From NCBI RefSeq assembly GCF_001279725.1, contig NZ_LGDE01000315.1, positions 1 to 60,265 on the forward strand: 60,265 nucleotides of DNA, in the 5' to 3' direction. Below are positions 26,587 to 34,794 of this stretch, piece by piece. This DNA is from Streptomyces sp. WM4235 (lineage in GTDB: Bacteria; Actinomycetota; Actinomycetes; Streptomycetales; Streptomycetaceae). The notes under the pieces are model-generated. The model ran no database searches. It had not been told where the DNA came from and worked only from the letters and a program-made list of their open reading frames with translations. Position numbers and translations under genes: made by a program. Numbering within the stretch: position 1 is the stretch's first letter; each line of letters begins with the position of its first letter.

Positions 26587-27057
26587 TCACGCGGACAGGC
26601 CGCAGGCGCCGAGCAGCTCGCCGGGGCCGTCGCAGACACCGAGTACGTCGGCCGCGGCCCGTCGGATCTTCGGCTCGGGATCGTCCAGCGGGCCCGCAAA
26701 CTCGGGCAGGGCCTGTGTCCACGCCGCAGACCAGCCGGGATCGAGGAACCGGGCATCGGCGCGACCGGCTTCCGCCGCCTGCATCGCCACGAGTTCCAGC
26801 ATCGCGCGGCGGCTCGGAACCCGCGGTGTCGCAGCCAGACGGAGTACGAAGGGCAGAGCGGCCGAGGCGGCGGAACAGACCCGGCCACCCTGGTGGAAGA
26901 GCAGATTGAGCAGTTCGTCCGAGGCGCCGTCCGCGTCGTCCCGATCCGGACCCGCGCATCGGCGGAGCAGTGCGGGAACGTCCTCGGCGGACCCGTAATT
27001 GTGCTTCAGCGCAGCCCGGTTGATCCTGTCCAGTTCCACTTCCCCTTCCACCCACAT
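26587..27057 (-). CDS. HEAT-repeat-like protein, possibly shortened
   Basis: 156 aa, soluble, helical. It starts MWVEGEVELDRINRAALKHNYGSAEDVPALLR and ends with one clear HEAT-type helical pair (LDDPEPKIRRAAADVLGVC). Similar Streptomyces proteins are often longer with several repeats, so this copy may have lost its C-terminal part; no frameshift is visible to prove it. Divergent from the XRE regulator. Function unknown. Confidence 0.7.
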   Translation of the reverse strand: MWVEGEVELDRINRAALKHNYGSAEDVPALLRRCAGPDRDDADGASDELLNLLFHQGGRVCSAASAALPFVLRLAATPRVPSRRAMLELVAMQAAEAGRADARFLDPGWSAAWTQALPEFAGPLDDPEPKIRRAAADVLGVCDGPGELLGACGLSA

Positions 27058-27168
27058 GCGCGCGACCCTGCCGGCGGATCGTCCCCGAAGCCCGGCCGAG
27101 TGTCGTCCGGGGCTCTTCGGGGAAGGCGAAGCCGCAGTGGCAGGTGTCGCCCCTCACGGAGCGGGAGT

Positions 27169-27192
27169 TATTGCAAGCGTCTGCTTGCAATA
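27169..27192. promoter_or_regulatory. Perfect inverted repeat, likely XRE operator
   Basis: TATTGCAAGC-GTCT-GCTTGCAATA: 10-bp arms (27169-27178 and 27183-27192), perfect. A further TTGC(N8)GCAA begins inside the right arm and ends at 27200. It lies 28-51 bp before the XRE start, just upstream of CAGGAT (27208-27213), so it overlaps the -35 region. Confidence 0.75.
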
Positions 27193-27219
27193 GTTAGCAA
27201 CGTGCGGCAGGATCGGGGC

Positions 27220-27642
27220 ATGGCATCGCTCAACGTCGGGAACCTCGGCGAGTACCTCCGTGAGCAACGGCGACAGGCCCAGCTTTCGCTGCGGCAACTG
27301 GCCGACGCCGCAGGGGTGTCGAACCCGTACCTGAGCCAGATCGAGCGCGGGCTGCGCAAGCCGAGCGCGGACATCCTCCAGCAACTGGCCAAGGCGCTGC
27401 GGATCTCCGCGGAGACGCTGTACGTGCAGGCCGGAATCCTGGACGAGCGGGATCGGGACGAGGTCGAGACGCGGGCCGTCATCCTCGCCGACCCGTCCCT
27501 CAACGAGCGGCAGAAGCAGGTGCTGCTCCAGATCTACGACTCGTTCCGCAAGGAGAACGCGCCGGCCGCGGCAGCCGCCGACGCCGCGGTCGACGCCGCG
27601 ATCGATGCCGACGACGAGCCGCCCCATACGAACCGACTGTGA
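27220..27642 (+). CDS. XRE-family regulator of the HbhA-like locus
   Basis: 140 aa. The helix-turn-helix lies at residues 8-62: LGEYLREQRRQAQLSLRQLA and NPYLSQIERGLRKPSADIL. A short helical segment (NERQKQVLLQIYDSF) and an Ala/Asp tail follow. The length and the position immediately before an HbhA-like gene and a DUF2516 gene match the mycobacterial Rv0474-Rv0475-Rv0476 order (from memory). ATG 27220 follows CAGGAT by 6 nt (leaderless type). Autoregulation through the perfect inverted repeat upstream is likely. Confidence 0.9.
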   Translation: MASLNVGNLGEYLREQRRQAQLSLRQLADAAGVSNPYLSQIERGLRKPSADILQQLAKALRISAETLYVQAGILDERDRDEVETRAVILADPSLNERQKQVLLQIYDSFRKENAPAAAAADAAVDAAIDADDEPPHTNRL

Positions 27643-27659
27643 TCCGGGAGGACCAGCAC

Positions 27660-28262
27660 ATGGCCATCGCCGATGACCTGAAGAAGACCCTCACCGACCC
27701 GACCCCGCTCTACTTCGCCGCCGGCACCGCCGACCTCGCGGTGCAGCAGGCCAAGAAGGTGCCCGGGTTCATCGAGCAGCTGCGCGCCGAGGCCCCCGCA
27801 CGCATCGAGGCCGTGAAGAACACCGACCCGAAGGTCGTCCAGGAGAGGGCCAAGGGGGCGCAGGAGGCGGTCACCGCCAAGGTCGCCGAGGTCTTCGGGG
27901 CGATCGACCCGAAGAAGCTGGGCGAGACCGCCCAGGACCTGGCCCTTCGCGGTGTGGGCGTGGCCGCCGAGTACGCGGTGCGCGCCAAGGAGACGTACGA
28001 CAAGGTCGCCGAGCACGGCGAGCAGGCCGTACGCGCCTGGCGCGGCGAGCTGACCGACGAGATCGTCGACATCGCCGAGGTCGTGGAGCCGGCGGCGCCC
28101 GCGAAGTCGGAGCCGGCCGCCGAGCCGGTGGCCGCCGACGCCTCCGCCGATGCCCCCGCAGACGCCTCCGCCTCCGCCGAGGAGAAGCCGTCCGCCCGGA
28201 AGACCACGGCGCGCAAGAGCACCGCGAAGAAGACGGTCGCCGCGACCGGCGACAAGAGCTGA
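27660..28262 (+). CDS. HbhA-like (heparin-binding hemagglutinin-type) protein
   Basis: 200 aa, start ATG with GGGAGGACC upstream, 17 bp after the XRE stop. The N-terminal two thirds form a long helical, coiled-coil-like region (DDLKKTLTDPTPLYFAAG, DLAVQQAKKVPGFIEQL) and the C-terminus is Ala/Glu-rich, then Lys/Arg-rich (KTTARKSTAKKTVAA), the layout of mycobacterial HbhA. There HbhA is a lysine-methylated surface adhesin; in a saprophyte it more likely acts with intracellular lipid bodies or membranes as a phasin-like or structural protein (inference). Confidence 0.85.
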   Translation: MAIADDLKKTLTDPTPLYFAAGTADLAVQQAKKVPGFIEQLRAEAPARIEAVKNTDPKVVQERAKGAQEAVTAKVAEVFGAIDPKKLGETAQDLALRGVGVAAEYAVRAKETYDKVAEHGEQAVRAWRGELTDEIVDIAEVVEPAAPAKSEPAAEPVAADASADAPADASASAEEKPSARKTTARKSTAKKTVAATGDKS

Positions 28263-28408
28263 CGCGACCGGCGACAGAGCCGATCGGACAGGCGACGGAC
28301 CGGGCACCGGGAAGGTGTCCGGTCCGTTGTCATGGGTGAGGGCCGCTTCCCCCGGTAGCGTGGGGGCGAAGGCATCAGACGCGGAAGAAGGTGGTCGAGG
28401 CGATGTTG

Positions 28409-28741
28409 ATGAACGGTTTCGACAACGGGGTCATCCCGTTGCTCGGATACGCCATGCTGGCGCTCGCCGTCGTGGCCTTCGTGTTGGCGCTGATGGCGCG
28501 CGACGACGCCTACCGGGCGGCCGACAAGAAGACCAAGACCTTCTGGCTGGTCATCCTCGGCATCACGATCCTCGTGGACTTCTTCCTCGGGATGCTGTTC
28601 CTGCAGATCGCCGGCCTGGTGGCCTCCATCGTCTTCATGGTCGACGTTCGACCTGCCCTGAAGCAGGTGTCGGGCGGCGGTCGGCGCAGCGGCGGCAGCA
28701 GCAGCGACGGTCCGTACGGTCCGTACAACGGCGGCCGATAA
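28409..28741 (+). CDS. DUF2516 membrane protein
   Basis: 110 aa with transmembrane helices VIPLLGYAMLALAVVAFVLA and FWLVILGITILVDFFLGML plus a third hydrophobic stretch, then a Gly/Ser/Tyr tail (DGPYGPYNGGR). It matches the DUF2516 family found after hbhA. The ATG at 28409 has CGAGG 8 nt upstream; in-frame ATG 28403 and GTG 28391 are alternatives. Function unknown. Confidence 0.85.
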   Translation: MNGFDNGVIPLLGYAMLALAVVAFVLALMARDDAYRAADKKTKTFWLVILGITILVDFFLGMLFLQIAGLVASIVFMVDVRPALKQVSGGGRRSGGSSSDGPYGPYNGGR

Positions 28742-28782
28742 GCACTCTCGCAGGAACTCCCGGCCGGGGGTCCCGGTGGTGG

Positions 28783-28803
28783 GCCCGGCGCCGTGCGCCG
28801 GGC
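28783..28803. terminator. Bidirectional hairpin between DUF2516 and PP2C genes
   Basis: Perfect 9-bp GC stem (28783-28791 with 28795-28803, loop CGT) abutting the phosphatase stop codon, between convergent genes. Confidence 0.7.
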
Positions 28804-30132
28804 TCAGCCCTCCGCGCGGGAGAGCAGGACCACGGCGACGTCGTCGGTCAGCTCGCCGCCGTTGAGGCGCCGGGCCTCTGTGACGGAAGCCTCCAACAGG
28901 CTCTCGCCGCTCAGCCCCTGATCCAGATGCCGGTTGATCATCTCGATCATTCCGTCCTGTCCGAGCCGTTCCTTGCCCTGGCCGATCTTCCCCTCGATGA
29001 GGCCGTCGGTGTAGAGCATGAGGCTCCAGGTCCCGCCCAGCTCGACCTGGCGGCGGGGCCAGCGGGCCTTGGGGAGCAGTCCGAGCGCCGGCCCGCTGTT
29101 CTCGTACGGGAGGAGCCGCGCGGCCCGACCCGGCCTGGAGATCAGCGGCGCCGGATGACCGGCCAGGCAGAGGCCGGCGCGCCGACCGTCCGGGGCGATG
29201 TCCACGGTGCACAGCGTCGCGAAGATCTCCTCGCAGGGGCGCTCCACCTCCAGCACCTCCTGGAGCGTGGCCAACAGATCGTCCCCGCACAGTCCCGCGA
29301 GGGTCAGCGCCCGCCAGGCGATGCGCAGCTCGACACCGAGGGCGGCCTCGTCGGGGCCGTGGCCGCAGACGTCGCCGATCATCGCGTGCACGGTGCCGTC
29401 CGGGGTGCGGACCGTGTCGTAGAAGTCCCCGCCGAGCAGGGCCCGGCTGCGGCCGGGCCGGTAGCGGGCGGCGAAGCGGAGGTCGGAACCCTCCAGAAGG
29501 GGGTTCGGGAGCAGTCCGCGTTCCAGGCGGGCGTTCTCCTGGGCCCGGAGTTTCGATTCCGCGAGCTTGTACTGGGCTATGTCGGCGCGCTTTCTCTCCA
29601 CGGCGTAGCGGATGGCCCGGCTCAGCAGCCGGCCGTCGAGCTCGTCGCGGAAGAGGTAGTCCTGGGCGCCCACCCGTACCGCCTCGGCGGCGTGCTCCGC
29701 GTCCGCCTCGGCGGTCAGCACCAGCACGGCGTGACGCGGGGCGAGCCGCAGGACCTCGCGGAGCGTGGCGAACCGGTCGTCGGCGGTACCGGGTCCCGGG
29801 TTGGCGAGCGACAGGTCCAGCAGGATGCAGTGCACGTCGGGAGTGAGCAGCCGGGTGGCCTCGGTGAGGTTGCGGGCGGTGCGCAGTCGTATGCGATGGC
29901 CGTCGGCGTCCAGTATCTCGGGCACGGTGAGGCCGCCCGCGGGATCGTCCTCGATGACCAGGAGGGTCAGGGACGTCTGCGCGGGTACGGGGACCGGGAT
30001 GGTGGTCGGGACGTGCTCGACGGCGGTGGCCAACAGGGCCTGGCCGCCCTCCGTGGCGAGGTTCTCCCTCTGCCGCGGTATGGGTAGGGGCATCGTCTCC
30101 GGTTCCTTCCCTCCCCCCGAGGGTGCGCTCAT
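28804..30132 (-). CDS. Receiver domain-PP2C (SpoIIE) phosphatase fusion
   Basis: 442 aa. Residues about 55-175 form a response-regulator receiver (LLVIEDDP, ILLDLSLANPG, LVLTAEAD, the last Lys position altered). A helical linker (VERKRADIAQYKLAESKLRA) joins it to a PP2C/SpoIIE phosphatase with GGDFYD, GDVCGHGPDEAA, YTDGLIE and TDDVAVVLL. Such RsbU-like proteins dephosphorylate anti-sigma antagonists; neither an anti-sigma factor nor its antagonist is next to it. The conserved receiver lysine seems replaced (FRDELD), so phosphorylation control may be unusual. ATG 30132 follows TAGGGT by 7 nt (leaderless type). Confidence 0.92.
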   Translation of the reverse strand: MSAPSGGGKEPETMPLPIPRQRENLATEGGQALLATAVEHVPTTIPVPVPAQTSLTLLVIEDDPAGGLTVPEILDADGHRIRLRTARNLTEATRLLTPDVHCILLDLSLANPGPGTADDRFATLREVLRLAPRHAVLVLTAEADAEHAAEAVRVGAQDYLFRDELDGRLLSRAIRYAVERKRADIAQYKLAESKLRAQENARLERGLLPNPLLEGSDLRFAARYRPGRSRALLGGDFYDTVRTPDGTVHAMIGDVCGHGPDEAALGVELRIAWRALTLAGLCGDDLLATLQEVLEVERPCEEIFATLCTVDIAPDGRRAGLCLAGHPAPLISRPGRAARLLPYENSGPALGLLPKARWPRRQVELGGTWSLMLYTDGLIEGKIGQGKERLGQDGMIEMINRHLDQGLSGESLLEASVTEARRLNGGELTDDVAVVLLSRAEG

Positions 30133-30547
30133 GCGCTCGACCCTAGCGGGCCGGAACGGGGGAGCGGAATGGCGGTCCGGTGGAGGTCCCGGGGAGGGCC
30201 TCCGTCATATGCCGTTATCGCGGGGGAAATGCGGGCTGATGGGATGACCAAGCTCACGGTGGGAGGACCGAAGTCCCGGCTGCCGAGATGACCCGATGTG
30301 GGCTTCACCACGCGCACCGGGCGAAACCGACCCCCGCGGGGGTCCCCGCCAGGGGGACCAGGCCCGGAGTGGGAAGCGGAGCCCGCTCCGGGAGCCCGCT
30401 CCGGGGGCCCGGCCCGGTACCCGTCGGAAGCCCGACCCCGGACCCACCGGGCCGCCGGGCACCGTGGGCCGCGCGTCACACGCCCACGGCCCCGCCCGGA
30501 TCGGGCCGGCGAGAACCCCGCCACCCCATGGACCGGCCGCTGCGCGG
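30133..30547. other. Intergenic region between PP2C and NlpC/P60 genes
   Basis: 415 bp without a supported gene. The left end holds the TAGGGT promoter element of the phosphatase. An inverted repeat CCGTGGGC/GCCCACGG (30462-30469 with 30482-30489) may terminate the NlpC/P60 transcript. At 30382-30409 the sequence repeats GGAGCCCGCTCC-like units. Confidence 0.5.
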
Positions 30548-31648
30548 CTACGCGTCCGGGCGGACGACCGCCTTGATCGGCATCGAGCCCGCGCCCGCCA
30601 TCGTCACGTCGCGGCCGGGTCGTGGCGCGTGGACCATGGCCCCGTCCCCGACGTACATCCCGACATGGCTCGCGTCGTCGAAGTAGATGATCAGATCGCC
30701 CGGCCGCATGTCCTTCACGGCGACCTTCCGCAGCCGCAACTGCTCCTGCGAGGTCCGCGGGATCGCCTTCCCCGCCGCCAGCCAGGCCTGTGAGGTCAGG
30801 CCCGAGCAGTCGAAGGACCCCGGGCCCGTGGCGCCCCACTCGTACGGCTTGCCCACCTGGGCCGTGGCGAACTGGACCGCCCTCTTGCCCGCGTCCGTCG
30901 CCTTGCCGCTGACGTCCTTCATCGCGCCGGACGACAGCCACTGCGTCTGCGCCTTGTACTGGGCTTCCTGCTCCAGCTGGAGCAGCCGGGCCTTCTCCTC
31001 GGCCTCCAGCTTGCTCTCCAGGTCCTGCGCGGCCTTGATCTTCTCTTCGATCCGCTTCTTGGACTTCTCCCGCTCGACCCGGTTCGTCTCCAGCTTCTGC
31101 CAGACCGTGCTCGCGTCCTTCGCGTACCGCTGGAGGTCGTGCTGGGTGCGGTCGAGCTCGGTCAGCAGGTCCGTGGTGGCCTTCTCGCCCTGCCGCAGCC
31201 GGTTTTTGGAGTCCAGGAACTGGCTCGGACTGTCGCTCAGCACCAGCCGCGCGCCCGCCGGCAGTCCGCCCGAGCGGTACTGGGCGCGGGCGGCGGCGCC
31301 GGCCCGGTCCTTCAGCCCGCTGATCCGCTCGCGGCCGGCCACGATCAACTGCGCGATCTGGACGATCCGCTCCGACTGGACCTTCGTCTCGCTCTCCGCG
31401 AGGTTGTAGGCGTCCGTGGCGCTTCCGGCCTGGCGGTACAGATCCTCTATCTCCTTGCGGATCTGCTCCAGGGACTTGGCTCCCGGTTCGGGCGTGGGCG
31501 CCGCCGGCGCTCCGGGCACGGAGGGAGCGGCGGGTGCCGCGTGCGCCGTCCCCGAGAGTCCGAGGCCCGGGGCCGTCAATATCGCCATCGCGCACAACAG
31601 CGTGAGAGCGGATGCGCCCCGTCGGTGCGCTCGCTTCACGGTCCCCAT
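30548..31648 (-). CDS. Secreted NlpC/P60 peptidoglycan endopeptidase
   Basis: 366 aa. A signal peptide (residues 1-38, hydrophobic core then AHA-A) is followed by a long coiled coil (about 55-240; EQIRKEIEDLYRQAG, then EREKSKKRIEEKIKAA) and an NlpC/P60 domain with the catalytic Cys in SFDCSGLTSQAW and His in ASHVGMYVG; VHAPRPG follows. This is the RipA/DIP1281-like layout in which the coiled coil restrains the hydrolase. It should cut stem-peptide bonds in the cell wall during growth or sporulation. The start MGTVKRAHRR fits; I saw no ydaO-type riboswitch in the leader. Confidence 0.93.
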   Translation of the reverse strand: MGTVKRAHRRGASALTLLCAMAILTAPGLGLSGTAHAAPAAPSVPGAPAAPTPEPGAKSLEQIRKEIEDLYRQAGSATDAYNLAESETKVQSERIVQIAQLIVAGRERISGLKDRAGAAARAQYRSGGLPAGARLVLSDSPSQFLDSKNRLRQGEKATTDLLTELDRTQHDLQRYAKDASTVWQKLETNRVEREKSKKRIEEKIKAAQDLESKLEAEEKARLLQLEQEAQYKAQTQWLSSGAMKDVSGKATDAGKRAVQFATAQVGKPYEWGATGPGSFDCSGLTSQAWLAAGKAIPRTSQEQLRLRKVAVKDMRPGDLIIYFDDASHVGMYVGDGAMVHAPRPGRDVTMAGAGSMPIKAVVRPDA

Positions 31649-31859
31649 GGTCCCCCCAGGTGCCCCGCGTCAGACCGATGTCATCCCACACCAGATCTGA
31701 CTATTCATCAGTAACTTGGCACTGCCTTCGGGATGGTGCCACGAGTCCGTGAATTCCGACACCCTTGCGGATGCCCCCCTGATCATCACCGGCCACGTCA
31801 CGCCCGCCCCTGACGACTCAACGGGCCGCTCCGGGCGCGGGTTCCCCGACACGCGAGGT

Positions 31860-32672
31860 TCACCCCGTCGGGCGCAACGCCTCCCAACGCACCGTCAGTT
31901 CCCCCTGCCTCCACCGCACCGGCCCGTCCGCCAGCGGCCAAGTCCCGGCCAGGGCCCGGGCCGTGCGGATCCAGCGCTGCCGCGCCCCGTACGAGGCGTA
32001 CGGGGCCGCCGCCGCCCACGCCCGGTCGAAGTCGCGCAGGAACGCGTGCACCGGCTCACCCGGGACGTTCCGGTGGATCAACGCCTTCGGCAGCCGCTCG
32101 GCCAGGTCCGACGGCCGCTCCAGCGACCCCAGCCGGGTCGCGAACGTCACCGTGCGCGGCCCCTGCGGACCGAGCGCGACCCACACGTGCCTGCGCCCGA
32201 TCTCGTCGCAGGTCCCCTCGACGAGCAGCCCGCCGGGGGACAGCCGGGCGCACAGCAGCCGCCACACCTCCTCGACCCGCTCCTCGTCGTACTGGCGCAG
32301 CACGTTCGCGGCGCGGATCAGCATCGGTGCCTCGCCGCCGTCCAGGGGCACCTCGAAGCCGCCGTGCCGGAAGGTCAGGCCCTCCCGTTCGTACGGCTTG
32401 GCACCCGCCACCCGGGCCGGCTCGATCTCGATGCCGACCACCCGCACGGCGGGGGCCGCGGCGCGCAGCCGCGCCAGCAGTTCCACCGCCGTCCACGGCG
32501 CCGCCCCGTAACCCAGGTCGACCGCGACGGGAGCCGTCGCCCGCCGCAGCGCCGCCCCGTGCGTCGCCGCGATCCAGCGGTCCATGCGGCGCAGACGATT
32601 CGGGTTCGTGGTCCCGCGCGTCACGGTGCCCACGGGGCGTCTCGGGGGCGGCGGGGTGCTGCGGGAGGCCAT
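31860..32672 (-). CDS. Class I SAM-dependent methyltransferase-like protein
   Basis: 270 aa. SAM motif I is VAVDLGYGAAPWTAVELLARL and a later acidic strand is VVGIEIEPARV; LCARLSPGGLLVEGTCDE is the motif-IV/V region. The substrate is unknown. The start MASRSTPPPP at 32672 is preceded on the minus strand by CGCTCGGCGC and no clear ribosome binding site; the frame extends upstream to 32825. Its position divergent from mshA appears conserved in Streptomyces (from memory). Confidence 0.85.
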   Translation of the reverse strand: MASRSTPPPPRRPVGTVTRGTTNPNRLRRMDRWIAATHGAALRRATAPVAVDLGYGAAPWTAVELLARLRAAAPAVRVVGIEIEPARVAGAKPYEREGLTFRHGGFEVPLDGGEAPMLIRAANVLRQYDEERVEEVWRLLCARLSPGGLLVEGTCDEIGRRHVWVALGPQGPRTVTFATRLGSLERPSDLAERLPKALIHRNVPGEPVHAFLRDFDRAWAAAAPYASYGARQRWIRTARALAGTWPLADGPVRWRQGELTVRWEALRPTG

Positions 32673-32743
32673 GCGCCGAGCGTATGCGGAGCACACACCC
32701 AACATAAAAATCCGGCAAACGACCGAGGAAAACGGTGCCCCCC

Positions 32744-32770
32744 GGAATGCGGGGCACCGCCGTCCGGGTT
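32744..32770 (+). promoter_or_regulatory. Sigma-R-like promoter of mshA
   Basis: GGAAT (32744-32748), 19-bp spacer, GTT (32768-32770): the thiol-oxidative-stress sigma-R pattern GGAAT-N18/19-GTT. mshA is a known sigma-R target in S. coelicolor. A perfect 9-bp inverted repeat, CGGTGCCCC/GGGGCACCG (32733-32741 and 32751-32759), frames the -35 element. Confidence 0.65.
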
Positions 32771-32881
32771 GCACTGCTGGAAGAGCGCCGCCCGCGCTCC
32801 GTTCGCCATGCCGTCCGCGCGGCACCCGGTGTACGCGTCGTACGAGTCGCCCGAGTCGTCCGAGCGAGAGGAACTGCTCCC

Positions 32882-34264
32882 TTGAGCCAGTACGTGTCCC
32901 GCCTCGGCGGCAGCATCAGCGGTCGGATAGCCGCCGCCCGCAGCACCCGTCACGACCCGCCGCGCCTGCGCCTCCCGGCCGTCGGCCACCACCGCAAGCC
33001 GCGCCGCGTCGCCATGCTCAGCGTGCACACCTCACCGCTGCACCAGCCGGGGACCGGCGACGCGGGCGGGATGAACGTGTACATCGTCGAGCTCGCCAAG
33101 CGCCTCGCCGCGATCAACATCGAGGTCGAGATCTTCACCCGGGCCACCACCGGAGGGCTTCCGCCGGCCGTCGAGCTGGCCCCTGGCGTCCTCGTACGAC
33201 ACGTGGACGCGGGCCCGTACGAGGGCCTCGCCAAGGAGGAGCTGCCGGCGCAGCTGTGCGCCTTCACCCACGGTGTGATGCAGGCCTGGGCCGGGCACCG
33301 CCCCGGCTACTACGACCTCGTCCACTCCCATTACTGGCTCTCCGGCCACGTCGGCTGGCTCGCCGCCGAACGCTGGGGCGTGCCCCTCGTCCACGCCATG
33401 CACACCATGGCCAAGGTCAAGAACGCGGCGCTGGCCGAGGGCGACACGCCCGAACCGGCCGCCCGCGTCATCGGCGAGACCCAGATCGTCTCCGCCGCCG
33501 ACCGGCTGATCGCGAACACCGCCGAGGAGGCGGACGAACTCGTACGGCACTACGAGGCCGACCCCGGGAAGGTGGCCGTCGTCCACCCCGGGGTGAACCT
33601 CGACCGGTTCACCGTCGGCGACGGCCGCGCCGCCGCCCGCGCCCGCCTCGGGCTGCCCCGGGAAGCCGTCATCCCCCTCTTCGCGGGCCGCATCCAGCCC
33701 CTCAAGGCCCCCGACGTCCTGCTGCGGGCCGTCGCGGAGCTGGTGGACCGGGACCCGACGCTGCGCAGGCGGCTCTTCGTTCCCGTCGTCGGCGGGCCGA
33801 GCGGCAGTGGGCTCGCCAAACCGGAGGGGCTCCAGAAGCTCGCGGCGAAACTCGGCATCGCGGACCTCGTGCACTTCCAGCCGCCGGTCGCGCAGGACCG
33901 GCTCGCGGACTGGTTCCGCGCGGCCTCCGTGCTGGTCATGCCCTCCTACAACGAATCCTTCGGGCTCGTCGCCCTGGAGGCCCAGGCCACGGGCACGCCC
34001 GTCCTGGCCGCCGAGGTCGGCGGCCTGCCGGTGGCCGTCAACGACGGGGTCACGGGCATCCTCGTACCCGGCCACGACCCGGTGGACTACGCCCGTGAGC
34101 TGCGGCGTTTCGTGGACGACCCCGGGCTCACGGACCGGATGGGCGGCGAGGCGGCCCGGCACGCGCAGTTCTTCGGCTGGGACACCGCGGCGGCGGGCAC
34201 CGCCGACGTCTACACCGCGGCCATGCATGATCATCGCCGTCGCGTACGCTCCCACCATGGCTGA
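32882..34264 (+). CDS. mshA: MshA, D-inositol-3-phosphate glycosyltransferase
   Basis: First enzyme of mycothiol synthesis; transfers GlcNAc from UDP-GlcNAc to inositol 3-phosphate. 460 aa. GT-B fold: N-terminal [20 protein letters not shown] with the donor-loop glycines, C-terminal [16 protein letters not shown] and the nucleotide-sugar motif [18 protein letters not shown] choose the TTG at 32882 ([10 protein letters not shown]) because Streptomyces MshA proteins begin this way and GAGAGG lies 10 nt upstream. The stop overlaps the YbjN gene by 8 bp, so the two are coupled. Confidence 0.94.
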   Translation: MSQYVSRLGGSISGRIAAARSTRHDPPRLRLPAVGHHRKPRRVAMLSVHTSPLHQPGTGDAGGMNVYIVELAKRLAAINIEVEIFTRATTGGLPPAVELAPGVLVRHVDAGPYEGLAKEELPAQLCAFTHGVMQAWAGHRPGYYDLVHSHYWLSGHVGWLAAERWGVPLVHAMHTMAKVKNAALAEGDTPEPAARVIGETQIVSAADRLIANTAEEADELVRHYEADPGKVAVVHPGVNLDRFTVGDGRAAARARLGLPREAVIPLFAGRIQPLKAPDVLLRAVAELVDRDPTLRRRLFVPVVGGPSGSGLAKPEGLQKLAAKLGIADLVHFQPPVAQDRLADWFRAASVLVMPSYNESFGLVALEAQATGTPVLAAEVGGLPVAVNDGVTGILVPGHDPVDYARELRRFVDDPGLTDRMGGEAARHAQFFGWDTAAAGTADVYTAAMHDHRRRVRSHHG

Positions 34265-34748
34265 CACCGCCGAGATCATCGAAGCCACGCTGAACGGCGC
34301 CGAGCTGAGCTGGGAGAACCCGGACCCGGGCACGTACGTCGTCCAGCTCCCCGGCACCCGCAAGCTCTCCACGACCTGCTCGCTGCGCGTCGGCAAGCAC
34401 TCCCTGTCGGTCAACGCCTTCGTCATCAGGCACCCCGACGAGAACGAGGCGGGCGTCCACCGCTGGCTGCTGGAACGCAACCTCAAGCTGTACGGGATGG
34501 CCTACGCCGTCGACCGCCTCGGCGACGTGTACCTGACGGCCCGACTGCCGCTGACCGTGGTCACCCCGGACGACCTGGACCGACTCCTGGGCACCGTCCT
34601 GGAGGCGGCGGACGGCGCCTTCAACACCCTGCTGGAACTCGGCTTCGCGAGCGCCATCCGCCGCGAGTACGAATGGCGGGTCTCCCGCGGCGAACCGACC
34701 TACAACCTCGACGCCTTCAAGCACCTGACCCGCCCGGCGGGCACCTGA
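34257..34748 (+). CDS. YbjN-domain protein
   Basis: 163 aa, start ATG 34257 within the last codons of mshA (8-bp overlap). The YbjN/type-III-chaperone-like alpha/beta layout is visible: [48 protein letters not shown], and a C-terminal helix [13 protein letters not shown]. The family binds partner proteins rather than catalysing a reaction. Coupling to mshA suggests coexpression in the thiol-stress response, but a direct role in mycothiol synthesis is not known. Confidence 0.88.
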   Translation: MADTAEIIEATLNGAELSWENPDPGTYVVQLPGTRKLSTTCSLRVGKHSLSVNAFVIRHPDENEAGVHRWLLERNLKLYGMAYAVDRLGDVYLTARLPLTVVTPDDLDRLLGTVLEAADGAFNTLLELGFASAIRREYEWRVSRGEPTYNLDAFKHLTRPAGT

Positions 34749-34750
34749 CC

Positions 34751-34790
34751 CGAGCCTTCGCGCGGAAGGCCGAGCCTTCGCGCGGAAGGC
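34751..34790. terminator. Two identical tandem hairpins
   Basis: A 20-bp sequence, CGAGCCTTCGCGCGGAAGGC, occurs twice without a gap (34751-34770, 34771-34790). Each copy folds as GCCTTC-GCGCG-GAAGGC. The pair lies between the convergent YbjN and MFS genes and can act in both directions. Confidence 0.8.
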
Positions 34791-34794
34791 CGCG

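Noticed and set aside
31649..31859. Search for a c-di-AMP (ydaO) riboswitch before the NlpC/P60 gene
   Set aside because: This class often has one in Streptomyces, but the conserved blocks are not visible in the 211-bp upstream region on the minus strand.
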